From Methylocystis iwaonis (GTDB taxonomy: Bacteria; Pseudomonadota; Alphaproteobacteria; Rhizobiales; Beijerinckiaceae): a stretch of 64,000 nt of DNA. The notes under the pieces were generated by a model. It was not told where the DNA came from, did no database searches, and saw nothing but the letters and a program-made list of their open reading frames with translations. The DNA lies in assembly GCF_027925385.1 (NCBI RefSeq), contig NZ_AP027142.1:471001-535000 (forward strand), read 5' to 3'. The position numbers and the translations under genes were made by a program. Shown here piece after piece: positions 24,823 through 34,782 of this stretch; within the stretch, counting starts at the first letter, position 1, and each line of letters starts with the position of its first letter.

Positions 24823-27800
24823 TTATTCTGCGGGCGCCGCCCGCTCGCGCGCAAATGATTCTTCGCGGGGTTTGCGACGCAGCTTGCTCATCAAGAGATA
24901 AATGACCGGCGTCGAATAGAGCGTCAGCACTTGGCTCAGCAGCAGCCCGCCGATGATCGTAATGCCGAGCGGGCGGCGCAGCTCGGCGCCGATTCCCCCA
25001 GCAAAAGCGAGCGGTAGCGCGCCGAACATGGCGGCGAGCGTCGTCATCAGGATCGGGCGGAAGCGTTCCTTCGCCGCCTCCAGCGCCGCGTCGTGGATGG
25101 ACAATCCGCGCTCGCGCTCGGCATGGAGCGCGAAGTCGACGAGCATGATGCCGTTCTTTTTCACGATGCCGATCAGCAGCAGAATGCCGATAAAGGCGAT
25201 CACGGTGAATTCGACGCCGAAGGCTTCGAGCGACAGAAGCGCGCCCAGGCCCGCCGAAGGCAGGGTCGAGATGATCGTGACGGGATGCACGAGGCTTTCA
25301 TAGAGAATGCCGAGGATGATGTAGACCGCGAGCAGCGCGGCGAGAATGAGCGTCGCCATGCCGCGCGCCACCTTGCGGAAGTCTGCGGCGTCCCCAGCAA
25401 AACCGGTACGCAAGCCGCTCGGCGGGTTCATCTCCTCGACAGCTTTTTCGACGGCAGCGGTCGCGGCGTCGAGGGTGGCGCCCGGCGCGATATTGTAGGA
25501 GATGGTGACGGCCGGCAGCACGCCCTGATGATTCACGACGAGCGGCATCGAGCTGCGTTCCACGCGCGCGAGAGCCGTCAGCGGAATTTGCGCGCCAGAG
25601 GCGCTCGACACATAGATCCCGGCGAGGTCGCGGATGTCGCGCTGACGCGACGGCGGCGTCTCGAAAATCACGCGGTACTGGTTGCGTTGTGTGTAGATGA
25701 TCGTGTCCTGCCGCTGTCCGAAGGCGCTGTTGAGCGCATTGTCGATGGCGGCGATCGGCACGTTCAGGCGCGAGGCGGCGTTGCGGTCGATGATGAGCTG
25801 GGCGCGCAGCCCGCCGACCTCTTTGTCGGAGGTGACGTCGGCGAGCTGGGGCAGTTGCTTGAGCCGCGCGAGAACCTTCACGCGCCATTCCTCGAGTTCG
25901 TCGAGCGAGGCGTCGGACAACGTGAACTGATATTGCGATTTGCTGACGCGGCCGCCCGAGCGCAGATCCTGGGACGGCACCATATAGACGCTGACGCCCG
26001 CAATCTTTGCGAAGGATACGCGCAGCCTGTCGACGACTTCGCGGCTCGACGACTTGCGTTCGTTGATCGGCTTCAGGGCGACGAAAAGGCGCCCCTGATT
26101 CCCCGACGCGGTGAGAGAGTTGGCGCCGATGAAGGAGCCGACATTGGCGACGTCCGGATCATTCATCAAGACATCGTTCACCTGCCTTTGCAGCCGCACC
26201 ATCTCCTCGAAGGAGACGTCGGGCGCGGCTTCCGACGTGCCATTGATGAGGCCGATGTCGTCCTGGGGAAGATTGCCCTTCGGGATCGTCCGGTAGAGCT
26301 GCACGGTCCAGAGCACGGAGACCAGAATGACGACGAGCGTGATCCAGGGATGGTCCACGACGGGCCGCAAGGTGCGCGCATAGAAGGAGACAATTGCATC
26401 GAGCCCGTTCTCGACCAGGCGATCGAAGCGCGTCTTGTGATCGCGCTTCGGCGCCGGCAGCCAGGCGCAGATCATGGGCGTGACGGTCAGCGACACCACC
26501 GTCGAAATCAGGATGGCGAAGGTGAGCGTCACCGAGAATTCGCGCAAAAGCCGCCCGATCACGCCTTCCATGAAGAGCAGCGGGATAAAGACGGCGATGA
26601 GCGACATGCTGATGGAGACGACCGTGAAGCTGATTTGCTTCGAACCTTCGAGCGCCGCCTGTAAGCGGTTGAGGCCGCGCTCCTGATAGCTCTCGATATT
26701 TTCGATCATCACGATTGCGTCGTCGACGACGAAGCCGACGGCGATGGTGAGCGCCATCAGCGACAGATTGTCGATCGAGAAACCGGCGAGCCACATGGCG
26801 GCGCAAGTGCCGACGAGTGACAGCGGCACTGTGATTCCCGCGGCGATGACGGGCGTCGCGCGACGCAGAAAGAAAAACACCACCATCATGACGAGCCCGA
26901 CCGAGATCGCGAGCGTCAGTTGGATGTCGTGAATGCTGGCGCGAATGGTCTGGGTGCGGTCGGCGAAGACGTGGATTTTGATGCCGGCGGGAATCCACTG
27001 CTGCATTTGCGGCAGCAGCGACTTGATATGGTCGACGGTCTCGATGACATTCGCCGACGGCTGCTTGGTGACGATGATGATGACCGCGGGCTTGCCGTTG
27101 AACCAGCCGGCGGACATGCGATTGCGCACGCCCCGCTCCACTCTGGCGACGTCGCCGAGCTTCACGATCGCGCCATTGCGCGACGCGACGACGATGTTGC
27201 GATAGTCTTCCGGCGTCGAGAGCTGGTCCGTCGTATCGAAGGTGATCTCCTGCGATCCACCCGAGAGCGCGCCGACGGCGGCATGCGCGTTGGCGGCGAA
27301 GAGCGCCTTGCCGACCTCGTTGACGCCGAGATTCATTGCGGCCAAGCGAGCCGAATCCACTTGCACGCGAATGGCCGGCTGCTCCGCTCCGGCGATGCGC
27401 GCCTCGGCGACGCCGGGCACCTGCGAGATGCGTTGAGCGATCACCGAATCTGTGGCGTCGAAAATGGCGCTGGTGGGCAGCGTGTCGGACGTCAGCGCCA
27501 GCACCAGGACGGGCATGGTGGATTGGCTGGCTTTGCGAAAGCTCGGCGCAGTGGGCAGGTCGGTCGGTAGATCGACGAGGGCGGCGTTGATCGCCGCCTG
27601 AACGTCGCGGGCGGCGGCGTCGATATTCTTGTCGATGTCGAATTGCGCGATGATCTGCGTGCTGCCGAGCGAACTCGTCGACGTCAGCTCGTTCAAGCCC
27701 GATATGCCGGAGAGGCGCCTTTCGAGTGGCGCGGCGACGGAGGCGGCCATCGTCTCCGGATCGGCGCCGGGACGCGACGCGCCAATGCCGATCGCGGGGA

Positions 27801-27924
27801 AATCGACGGCAGGCAGGCTTGCCACCGGCAGGAAGAAATAGGCGACGGCCCCAACCAGGAAGAGCGCGGCGCCGAGGAGCGTGGTGCCGACCGGCCGGCG
27901 GATGAAGGGCTCGGAAACATTCAT
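24823..27924 (-). CDS. mdtC: RND efflux inner-membrane pump, MdtC-like
   Basis: A 1033-residue proton-driven RND pump of the inner membrane. It opens MNVSEPFIRRPVGTTLLGAA and has the 12-TM, two-large-loop layout. The proton-relay acidic pair is visible in VGFVVDDAIVMIENI (TM4), and the TM10 region reads LLLIGIVKKNGIMLVDFAL. It is the last gene of a four-gene operon and overlaps the upstream pump gene by 4 nt. Two adjacent pump genes of the MdtB/MdtC type normally build a heterotrimer. Substrates of the E. coli system include bile salts and novobiocin, but specificity cannot be transferred from sequence alone. Confidence 0.92.
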   Translation of the reverse strand: MNVSEPFIRRPVGTTLLGAALFLVGAVAYFFLPVASLPAVDFPAIGIGASRPGADPETMAASVAAPLERRLSGISGLNELTSTSSLGSTQIIAQFDIDKNIDAAARDVQAAINAALVDLPTDLPTAPSFRKASQSTMPVLVLALTSDTLPTSAIFDATDSVIAQRISQVPGVAEARIAGAEQPAIRVQVDSARLAAMNLGVNEVGKALFAANAHAAVGALSGGSQEITFDTTDQLSTPEDYRNIVVASRNGAIVKLGDVARVERGVRNRMSAGWFNGKPAVIIIVTKQPSANVIETVDHIKSLLPQMQQWIPAGIKIHVFADRTQTIRASIHDIQLTLAISVGLVMMVVFFFLRRATPVIAAGITVPLSLVGTCAAMWLAGFSIDNLSLMALTIAVGFVVDDAIVMIENIESYQERGLNRLQAALEGSKQISFTVVSISMSLIAVFIPLLFMEGVIGRLLREFSVTLTFAILISTVVSLTVTPMICAWLPAPKRDHKTRFDRLVENGLDAIVSFYARTLRPVVDHPWITLVVILVSVLWTVQLYRTIPKGNLPQDDIGLINGTSEAAPDVSFEEMVRLQRQVNDVLMNDPDVANVGSFIGANSLTASGNQGRLFVALKPINERKSSSREVVDRLRVSFAKIAGVSVYMVPSQDLRSGGRVSKSQYQFTLSDASLDELEEWRVKVLARLKQLPQLADVTSDKEVGGLRAQLIIDRNAASRLNVPIAAIDNALNSAFGQRQDTIIYTQRNQYRVIFETPPSRQRDIRDLAGIYVSSASGAQIPLTALARVERSSMPLVVNHQGVLPAVTISYNIAPGATLDAATAAVEKAVEEMNPPSGLRTGFAGDAADFRKVARGMATLILAALLAVYIILGILYESLVHPVTIISTLPSAGLGALLSLEAFGVEFTVIAFIGILLLIGIVKKNGIMLVDFALHAERERGLSIHDAALEAAKERFRPILMTTLAAMFGALPLAFAGGIGAELRRPLGITIIGGLLLSQVLTLYSTPVIYLLMSKLRRKPREESFARERAAPAE

Positions 27925-30900
27925 TCCGCCGCCTCCCGCCGCTGCAAGGTCTCCCTCGCTCTTTCCTCGAAAGCCTCCGCTTCGTCATCTTGCCGCGGCT
28001 TCATGAAGCGATGGCGCAGCCGGTCGACCTGCAGATAGATGACCGGCGTCGTGTAAAGCGTCAGCGCCTGGGAGAGGAGCAGGCCGCCGATAATCGAGAC
28101 GCCGAGCGGAATGCGCAATTCGCTGCCCGGCCCGGTCGCGAGGGCGAGCGGCAGCGCGCCAAAGAGCGCGGCGAGCGTCGTCATCATGATCGGCCGGAAA
28201 CGCATATGCGCGGCATGGACGATGGAGTCGCGGGGCGACATCCCTTCGTCGCGCTCCGCCTCGAGCGCGAAGTCGATCATCATGATCGCGTTCTTCTTCA
28301 CGATGCCCATGAGCAGCACGATGCCGATCAGCGCCACGATCGACATATCGATGCGAAGGATCATCAGCGCAAGCAGCGCGCCGACGCCCGCCGACGGCAA
28401 AGTGGTGAGCACGGTGAAGGGATGGGCGAAGCTCTCGTACAGAACGCCGAGCACCACATAGATGGCGATGATCGCCGCCAGAATGAGCCAGGGCTCGCTC
28501 GCGAGCGATTTGTTGAACTCGGCTGCGTCGGCGCTGAAGACGCCGATGATCGACGAGGGCATGCCGATCGCCGTCTGCGCCTGGGCCACCAGCTTCACCG
28601 CGTCGCCGAGCGCGACGCCGTCGGCAAGATCGAAGCTGATGGTGGACGCGGGGAACTGATCCTGATGCGCCACGGAAAGCGGCGCGGCTTTGTTCTCGAC
28701 GCGCACGAAGGTCGCGACCGGCGTCTGCGGCCCGCCGCCGATCGGCGCCACATACAGCTTCTCCAGCGCCGACATGTCGCGCAAATATTGCGGCGCGGCC
28801 TCCAGGATGACGCGATATTGGTTCGACTGCGTGTAGATGGTCGAAATCTGCCGCTGGCCGAAGGCGTCGTTCAGCACATTATCGACGTCCTGCGCCGAAA
28901 TGCCGAGCCGGCCCATCTTCTCGCGATCGATCTTCATCAGCGCGCGCAGTCCGCCGTCCTGCGTCTCGGCGGCGACGTTCTTCAGCCCAGGCGTCCCGCG
29001 CAATTCGTCGACGAGGCGATTGGACCAGCGCAGAAGCTCGCCCGCGTCGGCGGAGGTCAGCGTATATTGATATTGCGAGCGGCTCGGCCGCGTCGTGATT
29101 TGAATGTCCTGAACGGGCTCGACGAAGAGCGAGACGCCGGGAACCTTCTCGCCGGCGGTTTTCAAACGATCGGCGATCGCGTCGGCGCTCGTGTCGCGAA
29201 TCTCGCGGCTGCGTAGCGTCACGGTGAGGCGGCCCACATTCGTCGTGGCGTTGAGCGGGCCGACGCCGAGCACGGAGGTGACGCCGGTCACTTCAGGGTC
29301 TTTGCGGAAGACGTCCGTCACCTGCGCCTGCAGCGCTTTCATGCGCTCGAAGGACGCGTCGGGCGCAGCCTCCATGACGACGCTCAGCACGCCCGTGTCC
29401 TGGCGCGGCAGGAAGCCTTTCGGAATGACGATGTAAAGCGCCACCGTCAAAGCGAGCGTGCCGGCGGTCAGCGCGAGCATGAAAGTCTCGCGCTTCAGCG
29501 CCCAGTCGAGCGAGCGATAATAGAGGCGGTCGAGCCACAGAGACACGATCTCCCATGTCGAATGCGGGCGCGTCGGCGCGCTTTTGAGCAGCACCGCGCA
29601 GAGCATGGGCGTCAGCGTGAGCGAAATGACCGCCGAGATGACGACGGCGATGGAGAGCGTCAGCGCGAATTCCCGGAACATGCGCCCGACGATGCCGGTC
29701 ATGAACAGAAGCGGGATAAATACGGCGATGAGCGAGACCGTCAGCGACACCACCGTGAAGCCGATCTCGCGCGCGCCGTCGAGCGCCGCCTGAAGCGGCT
29801 TCTTCCCGTGCTCGATGTTGCGCACGATGTTCTCGATCATCACGATGGCGTCGTCGACGATGAAGCCCGTGCCGATGGTGAGCGCCATCAGCGAGAGATT
29901 GTCGAGCGAGAAGCCCATTCCCCACATGACGAAGAAAGTGGCGATGATCGACAGCGGCAGGCTGACGCCGGCGATGAGCGTCGCCCGCCAACTGCCCAGG
30001 AACAGCAGCACGACGGCGACGACGAGGCCGCCGGCGATGAAAAGCGTCATCTCCACTTCGTGGATCGAGGCGCGGATCGTATCGGTTCGGTCGTTGACGA
30101 TGTCGAGGCTCATGCCGGCCGGCAGCTCGCCGCGCAGCTTCGGCAGCGCCTCTTTGACGAGCTCCACAGTCGCGATGATATTGGCGCCCGGCTGGCGCAT
30201 CACGTCGAGCACAATGGACTGCTCGCCATTGTACCAGCCGCCGACGCGGGCGTTTTCGAGTCCGTCCGCGACCTTGGCGACGTCGCGCAGCATCACCGGC
30301 GAATTATTGCGCCAGGCGACGATGATGGTCTCATACTGCTTGGCTTGAAGAATCTGGTCGTTGGCGTCCAGCGTGTAGGACTGCCGCTTGCCGTCGAGCG
30401 ACCCCTTGGCGCCGGCGTTGTTGGCGGCCGCGACCGCCTGGCGCAAATCCTCCATGCCGATGCGATTGGCGGCGAGCCGCGCGAGATCGGCCTCGATGCG
30501 CACGGCGGGGCGCACGCCGCCCTGCACCGACACGCGGCCGACGCCGGAGACCTGAGAGAGCTGCGGCGCAATCAGCGTGTCGGCGAGATCGCTCAAATCG
30601 CGCAGCGTCGCGGTTTTGGAGCGCAGCGTGAGGGTCAGAACCGGCGTGTCGGCCGGGTTCACTTTGGCGTAGACGGGCGGGTAGGGGAGATCGCGCGGCA
30701 GTGTCGAGGCGGCGGCGTTGATCGCCGCCTGCACGTCCTGCGCGGCGGCGTCGATGTCGCGGTCGAGGGCGAATTGCAGCGTGACCTGAGACAGGCCGAA
30801 GGAGCTTTGCGACGACATGCCGGCGAGCGAGGGAATCTGCCCGAATTGACGCTCGAGCGAGGCCGTCACCAGCGAGGCGATCGTGTCGGGATTGGCGCCG

Positions 30901-31055
30901 GGAAGCTGCGTCGTAACCTGAATGGTCGGAAAATCGACCTGCGGCAGCGGCGAGATGGAAAGACGCGAATATCCCAGCAGGCCGAACAGCAGGACGGCGA
31001 AGGCCATGAGCGAGGTCGCCACCGGCCTGTTGATGAAGGGCGCCGAAATATTCAT
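27921..31055 (-). CDS. mdtB: RND efflux inner-membrane pump, MdtB-like
   Basis: A 1044-residue RND pump closely related to the following gene. It has MNISAPFINRPVATSLMAFA at the N-terminus, GTGFIVDDAIVMIENIVRN in TM4 and LLMGIVKKNAIMMIDFALEAE further on. It starts 12 nt after the adaptor stop and overlaps the next pump gene by 4 nt. A short charged C-terminal tail (KPRQDDEAEAFEERARE) is slightly longer than usual. It probably works as a mixed trimer with the MdtC-like pump, with the adaptor and outer-membrane factor encoded upstream. Confidence 0.92.
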   Translation of the reverse strand: MNISAPFINRPVATSLMAFAVLLFGLLGYSRLSISPLPQVDFPTIQVTTQLPGANPDTIASLVTASLERQFGQIPSLAGMSSQSSFGLSQVTLQFALDRDIDAAAQDVQAAINAAASTLPRDLPYPPVYAKVNPADTPVLTLTLRSKTATLRDLSDLADTLIAPQLSQVSGVGRVSVQGGVRPAVRIEADLARLAANRIGMEDLRQAVAAANNAGAKGSLDGKRQSYTLDANDQILQAKQYETIIVAWRNNSPVMLRDVAKVADGLENARVGGWYNGEQSIVLDVMRQPGANIIATVELVKEALPKLRGELPAGMSLDIVNDRTDTIRASIHEVEMTLFIAGGLVVAVVLLFLGSWRATLIAGVSLPLSIIATFFVMWGMGFSLDNLSLMALTIGTGFIVDDAIVMIENIVRNIEHGKKPLQAALDGAREIGFTVVSLTVSLIAVFIPLLFMTGIVGRMFREFALTLSIAVVISAVISLTLTPMLCAVLLKSAPTRPHSTWEIVSLWLDRLYYRSLDWALKRETFMLALTAGTLALTVALYIVIPKGFLPRQDTGVLSVVMEAAPDASFERMKALQAQVTDVFRKDPEVTGVTSVLGVGPLNATTNVGRLTVTLRSREIRDTSADAIADRLKTAGEKVPGVSLFVEPVQDIQITTRPSRSQYQYTLTSADAGELLRWSNRLVDELRGTPGLKNVAAETQDGGLRALMKIDREKMGRLGISAQDVDNVLNDAFGQRQISTIYTQSNQYRVILEAAPQYLRDMSALEKLYVAPIGGGPQTPVATFVRVENKAAPLSVAHQDQFPASTISFDLADGVALGDAVKLVAQAQTAIGMPSSIIGVFSADAAEFNKSLASEPWLILAAIIAIYVVLGVLYESFAHPFTVLTTLPSAGVGALLALMILRIDMSIVALIGIVLLMGIVKKNAIMMIDFALEAERDEGMSPRDSIVHAAHMRFRPIMMTTLAALFGALPLALATGPGSELRIPLGVSIIGGLLLSQALTLYTTPVIYLQVDRLRHRFMKPRQDDEAEAFEERARETLQRREAAE

Positions 31056-31067
31056 GCCGCTTTCTGT

Positions 31068-32327
31068 TTACTTTCCGGGAGAGCCCTCTCCCTTTGCGCC
31101 GCCTTGGCGGCGATTGATCTGCTCTGGCTTGGTTTCGGGGCCGGCCGCCGCGGCGACGGGCTCCTCGGCTTTGACCACATGGACCTTGGCGCCTTCGGAA
31201 AGGCGCGAGAAACCGCTGGTCACGATCGTCGTCCCGGGCTCCAGCCCCGACGTGACGACGACGAGATTCTCATCCTGCCGTCCGGTCGTGACGCTTTTCA
31301 TTTTCGCACGACCGTCTTCGCTAAGAGTATACACGAAGGCGCCGTTCGGTCCGCGCTGCACGGCGGGGCTCGGCGCGACGATCGCATTGTGGATCGTGTC
31401 GAGCATCAGGCGGACGTTGACGAACTGGCCCGGCCAAAGCGCCAGATTATCATTTGCGAAAACGGCCTTCAGCTTCACTGTCCCGGTGAGCTGGTCGATC
31501 TGGTTGTCGACCACTTTCAGCTCGCCCGTCTCGATCACGCTCGCATTGTCGGGGCCGAGCGCGCGCACTGTGGCGGCGCCGTTGGCCTGCGCCTTCTGCA
31601 CCGCCGGCAGCGCCTGCTGCGGCAGCGTGAAGACGACGTAGATCGGCTTGAGCTGCGTGATGATGACGATGCCGTTCTGATCGGACGGGTGAAGGATATT
31701 GCCGACGTCCACGAGGCGGATGCCGACGCGTCCGTCGATCGGCGAGCGGATCGTGGCGTAATCGAGCGTCGTCCTTGCGTTGTCGATCGCCGCCTGATCG
31801 GCGCGCACTTGCGCCTCGAGCTGGCTCACTTGGGCTTTCTGGGTCGCATACTGCTGCTGCGACAGAAACTTGCCGGCGACGAGCTTTTCGTAGCGCGCCA
31901 TGTCGACGCGGGCATTGGCGAGATTGGCCTCGTCCTGCGCTTTCTTGGCGACGGCCTGATCATATTGCGCCTTGTAGAGCGCCGGGTCGATCTCGGCGAG
32001 GACGTCGCCTTTCTTGACGTCCTGGCCCTCGGTGAAGTCGAGGCGCAGCAGCCTTCCATCGACCTGGGTCCGGATCGTGACCGAGTTGAGCGCCTGCACC
32101 GTGCCGACGGCGTCGATCGTCACCGGCACGTCCTGAACGCGCGTTTGCGCCGTCGTCACGGTGACGATGGCGTCGCCGCGTCCGCGTCTGCCGTCGGGCT
32201 GGTCGGCGGCGGGTTTATCCGCGGCGGGAAAACCCGGCAGCACGCCGGCGCGATAGGCTCCGCCCGCGGCAAGGGCGACTGCGAGCGCGCCGAGCGCCAT
32301 GAGAATACGCCGGTCGGCGCGTATCAT
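31068..32327 (-). CDS. mdtA: RND efflux periplasmic adaptor, MdtA-like
   Basis: A 419-residue membrane-fusion protein. It has an N-terminal membrane anchor (RRILMALGALAVALAAGGAY), then the lipoyl/barrel-sandwich half (VDGRLLRLDFTEGQDVKKGD), a long helical hairpin (KKAQDEANLANARVDMARYEKL), the second lipoyl half (YATIRSPIDGRVGIRLVDVG) and beta-barrel regions. The C-terminal tail is Gly/Lys-rich. The ATG overlaps the stop of the outer-membrane factor gene by 4 nt. It links the two pumps to the outer-membrane channel. Confidence 0.92.
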   Translation of the reverse strand: MIRADRRILMALGALAVALAAGGAYRAGVLPGFPAADKPAADQPDGRRGRGDAIVTVTTAQTRVQDVPVTIDAVGTVQALNSVTIRTQVDGRLLRLDFTEGQDVKKGDVLAEIDPALYKAQYDQAVAKKAQDEANLANARVDMARYEKLVAGKFLSQQQYATQKAQVSQLEAQVRADQAAIDNARTTLDYATIRSPIDGRVGIRLVDVGNILHPSDQNGIVIITQLKPIYVVFTLPQQALPAVQKAQANGAATVRALGPDNASVIETGELKVVDNQIDQLTGTVKLKAVFANDNLALWPGQFVNVRLMLDTIHNAIVAPSPAVQRGPNGAFVYTLSEDGRAKMKSVTTGRQDENLVVVTSGLEPGTTIVTSGFSRLSEGAKVHVVKAEEPVAAAAGPETKPEQINRRQGGAKGEGSPGK

Positions 32328-33868
32328 GGATGGATCCCTTTGTCCGCCTCATAGGCGGCGTTTGCGGAAGCGATTTCGGCGTCTCTCGTGGTGGGTGACC
32401 ATCCGCCGCCGAGAGCCTGATATAGGCTCGTCGCCGATTGAAAATAAGACAGCCGGGCCAGAGCAAGTTGATCCTGGGCCAGGAACAGGGTGTTCTGCGT
32501 CGTCGACAGCGTAACGATGTCGATCGTGCCTTCCTGCAGGCGCATCTCGGCGGCTGTCAGCGCGCGCTGGGCGGCCGCGACGGCGAGGCCCTGCAGCCTG
32601 ACCGCTTGCGCGGTCTGCTTCGAGGCGATGAGCGCATTCTCCGCGTCCGAGAGCGCCGTCAGGATTTGTTTTTTGTAAAGCGCGCCAAGCTCGGCGTAGC
32701 GGCCTTTCTGCAGCTCGTAATTTCCCTGCAGATTATAGCCGTCGAAAATCGGCTGGGCGAGATTCGAGGCGATTTGCCAGCCGATCGCCTCGGGGCGCAG
32801 AAGATTGTGCAGCAAGGCGGTCTGCACCCCGTATTGGCCGGTGAGCGTGATCGAGGGGAAGAACATCGCCCGCGCTTGCAGCACCGAGAATTCCTGCGAG
32901 GCGAGCTGGGCCTCGGCGTTTGCAATGTCCGGGCGGCGCAGCAGCACCTCCGACGGCATGCCCGGCGCGATTTTCGGATAGGAGAGCTTAGTGAGCGATC
33001 CGCCCTTAACGGAAAGGCTTTCGGGCGTCTGGCCGACGAGCACGGCGAGCTGGTTTCGCGTTTGCCGCAGGGTCTGCTCCAGCGGCGGGATGCTCGCCCG
33101 CTGCTGGGCGACCACGGTCTCCTGCTGCGCCGTGTCGAGCACGCTGGCGACGCCGACCTCGAAGCGCGCCTGAATGGCGCGGTAGACGCGCTCGGCGATG
33201 GCGACGTTGTTATGGGCGATAGCCAAGCGGTCCTGGGCGGTCAGCACCTGGAAATAGGCGTTCAGCACCGCGGCGATCGTCGAGATTTCCACCGTGTCGC
33301 GGTTGAAGCGGCTGGCGTTGGCCAGCAGCCGCGCGGCATAGGAGGCGTCTTCGTTCTTGCCCCAGAAGTCGATCTCGTAGCTCGCCGTCAGGCCGAGCTG
33401 GAAGAAATTGAATTCGCGCGCGCTGAAGGTGTTCGAGGAAGACGTTGTCGTCGAAGACGATGTCGTCGCCGGGGTGAAGCCGCTGCTCGCCGAGCCGATG
33501 TTGGTCGTCGTGCCGGGCGTGCGCGTTCTGCGCGCGATGTCCTGCATGGAGATGCTCGGCCAGAGCGCCGCGCTCGAGACGCGCGCCTGGGCGTCCGCCT
33601 GCTGAATGCGCGCCACGGCGGCGGCGATGTCGAGATTGTCGCCGACCGCCTGCTCCACCAGCATCGTCAGCTCCCTGGAGCCGAATTTGACCGCGAAGTC
33701 CGGGCCCCGCGCGATGGGCTTGGCGGAAGCCGGTTTGGCCTCGCGGAAGCTCTCGGGCGGAGGCGTCGCGAGGTCCGGCTTCTCCCAATCGAGGTTGCAG
33801 GACGATAGGCACAACGCAGCCGCCGCGCTGAACGCGGCGCTCCGTTTTTTCCCAGCAAGTGCGAACAC
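32324..33868 (-). CDS. outer-membrane efflux lipoprotein (NodT/TolC family)
   Basis: A trimeric outer-membrane channel subunit. It has a lipoprotein signal peptide ending LCLSSC (lipobox), two OEP repeats rich in helices (VAIAERVYRAIQARFEVGVA, VLLRRPDIANAEAQLASQEF) and a Ser/Thr-rich insert (TTSSSTTTSSS). I prefer GTG 33868, which gives a normal ~24-residue signal peptide. A TTG at 33925 would add a charged 19-residue extension, and neither has a clear ribosome-binding site. It is the first gene of the RND operon, which may be why the operon can act without a separate TolC. Confidence 0.88.
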   Translation of the reverse strand: MFALAGKKRSAAFSAAAALCLSSCNLDWEKPDLATPPPESFREAKPASAKPIARGPDFAVKFGSRELTMLVEQAVGDNLDIAAAVARIQQADAQARVSSAALWPSISMQDIARRTRTPGTTTNIGSASSGFTPATTSSSTTTSSSNTFSAREFNFFQLGLTASYEIDFWGKNEDASYAARLLANASRFNRDTVEISTIAAVLNAYFQVLTAQDRLAIAHNNVAIAERVYRAIQARFEVGVASVLDTAQQETVVAQQRASIPPLEQTLRQTRNQLAVLVGQTPESLSVKGGSLTKLSYPKIAPGMPSEVLLRRPDIANAEAQLASQEFSVLQARAMFFPSITLTGQYGVQTALLHNLLRPEAIGWQIASNLAQPIFDGYNLQGNYELQKGRYAELGALYKKQILTALSDAENALIASKQTAQAVRLQGLAVAAAQRALTAAEMRLQEGTIDIVTLSTTQNTLFLAQDQLALARLSYFQSATSLYQALGGGWSPTTRDAEIASANAAYEADKGIHP

Positions 33869-34091
33869 GACGTCGGCCGTCAACGGAAGCTTGTCCTTGT
33901 TGTTCCGCTGAGGTCTGTCCGCCAAAAACAGGCCGCGGTCAAGATAACTCTATCGAACATGTGGGATTTAGCCAGTCAAGGCTCGAACGACAAAACCACT
34001 CCGGCGAAGGTCGCGCCGGTTTGTCCGGTGACGCTCGCCTACGGCGTAGCAAGCGTCAAGTTACCTATCTTTAACCTGCGGCGAAAGCCGC

Positions 34092-34709
34092 TCACTCCTC
34101 GGCGTCGCCCGATTTGGGCGCCGCCGGCTTTGCTGGAGCCGCCGCCTTTGCCGGCGCGGGCTTTGCGGGCGACGGTTTGGCGTCGCTCGGCCGCAGCGCA
34201 GGTTTCGCGCTCTTGGCGGCGTCCTGAGCCGCCGCTTTCGGCGGGGCTTTTTCTTTGTCTTTATCCGAGGATTTGGCGGAATCAGGCGCCTTGGCGCCCT
34301 TGGCTTCCGTCTTGTCGGCGGGGGCGATGGTCTTGGTCGGACCCGAGATGCGCGTCCATGTCTCGCTCTGGCAAAGGAAGGCGACGAGGCAGCCGCTCAA
34401 CGTAAGCTGATCCGGCGAATCGAGCGTAATTTTGCCCGTGTAGGTTTTGCCGTCCTCGGGGTTGTAGAGGTCGCCCTTCCAGCTATTCGGGCCGGTCTTC
34501 GCGGCGGAGCGCAGAATGAGCGGCGGCGGGCTGCCGTCGCGCATGGGGAGTATGCCCTTTGCGCAGAGCTTGCCTGTGCAATCGAAGAATTCCAGCTTGT
34601 CCGTCGGATGGCCGTCGCGCGCCCAAACGCCATAAATGTCCGTGCCGGAAGCCGCAGCTGGCGCGCAAAAAGCCGTCACGGCGAGGATGCTCAGCATTAG
34701 TCTCTTCAT
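34092..34709 (-). CDS. DUF2147 protein with Ala/Lys/Pro-rich C-terminal tail
   Basis: 205 residues. A signal peptide (LMLSILAVTAFCAPAAA) precedes a DUF2147 domain (GTDIYGVWARDGHPTDKLEF, CTGKLCAKGI, WKGDLYNPEDGKTYTGKITL, LSGCLVAFLCQSETWTRI), a secreted beta-rich domain of unknown role. The last ~75 residues are a low-complexity tail of Lys, Ala, Pro, Ser and Asp, probably disordered and perhaps wall- or envelope-interacting. An imperfect hairpin (GACGCTCGCCTAC/GTAGCAAGCGTC, near 34029-34058) lies ~35 bp downstream and may end transcription. The gene stands alone upstream of the RND operon. Confidence 0.8.
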   Translation of the reverse strand: MKRLMLSILAVTAFCAPAAASGTDIYGVWARDGHPTDKLEFFDCTGKLCAKGILPMRDGSPPPLILRSAAKTGPNSWKGDLYNPEDGKTYTGKITLDSPDQLTLSGCLVAFLCQSETWTRISGPTKTIAPADKTEAKGAKAPDSAKSSDKDKEKAPPKAAAQDAAKSAKPALRPSDAKPSPAKPAPAKAAAPAKPAAPKSGDAEE

Positions 34710-34782
34710 GACGCCCGGCCCCTGATTCGCATTTGCAGAATATATCGGTCCTCACGCAGCGAAAAACCGAACGCCGGCGCCG

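Noticed and set aside
24823..27924. Metal (CusA/CzcA-type) RND pump
   Set aside because: The adjacent pair of pump genes and the motifs fit the MdtB/MdtC drug-efflux type, and no CusF, CusB or metal-binding Met/His clusters are seen.
29562..32354. 930-codon plus-strand open frame opposite the RND operon
   Set aside because: It spans the boundary of two clear minus-strand genes and is His/Arg/Asp-rich, as expected for a complement frame of GC-rich coding DNA.
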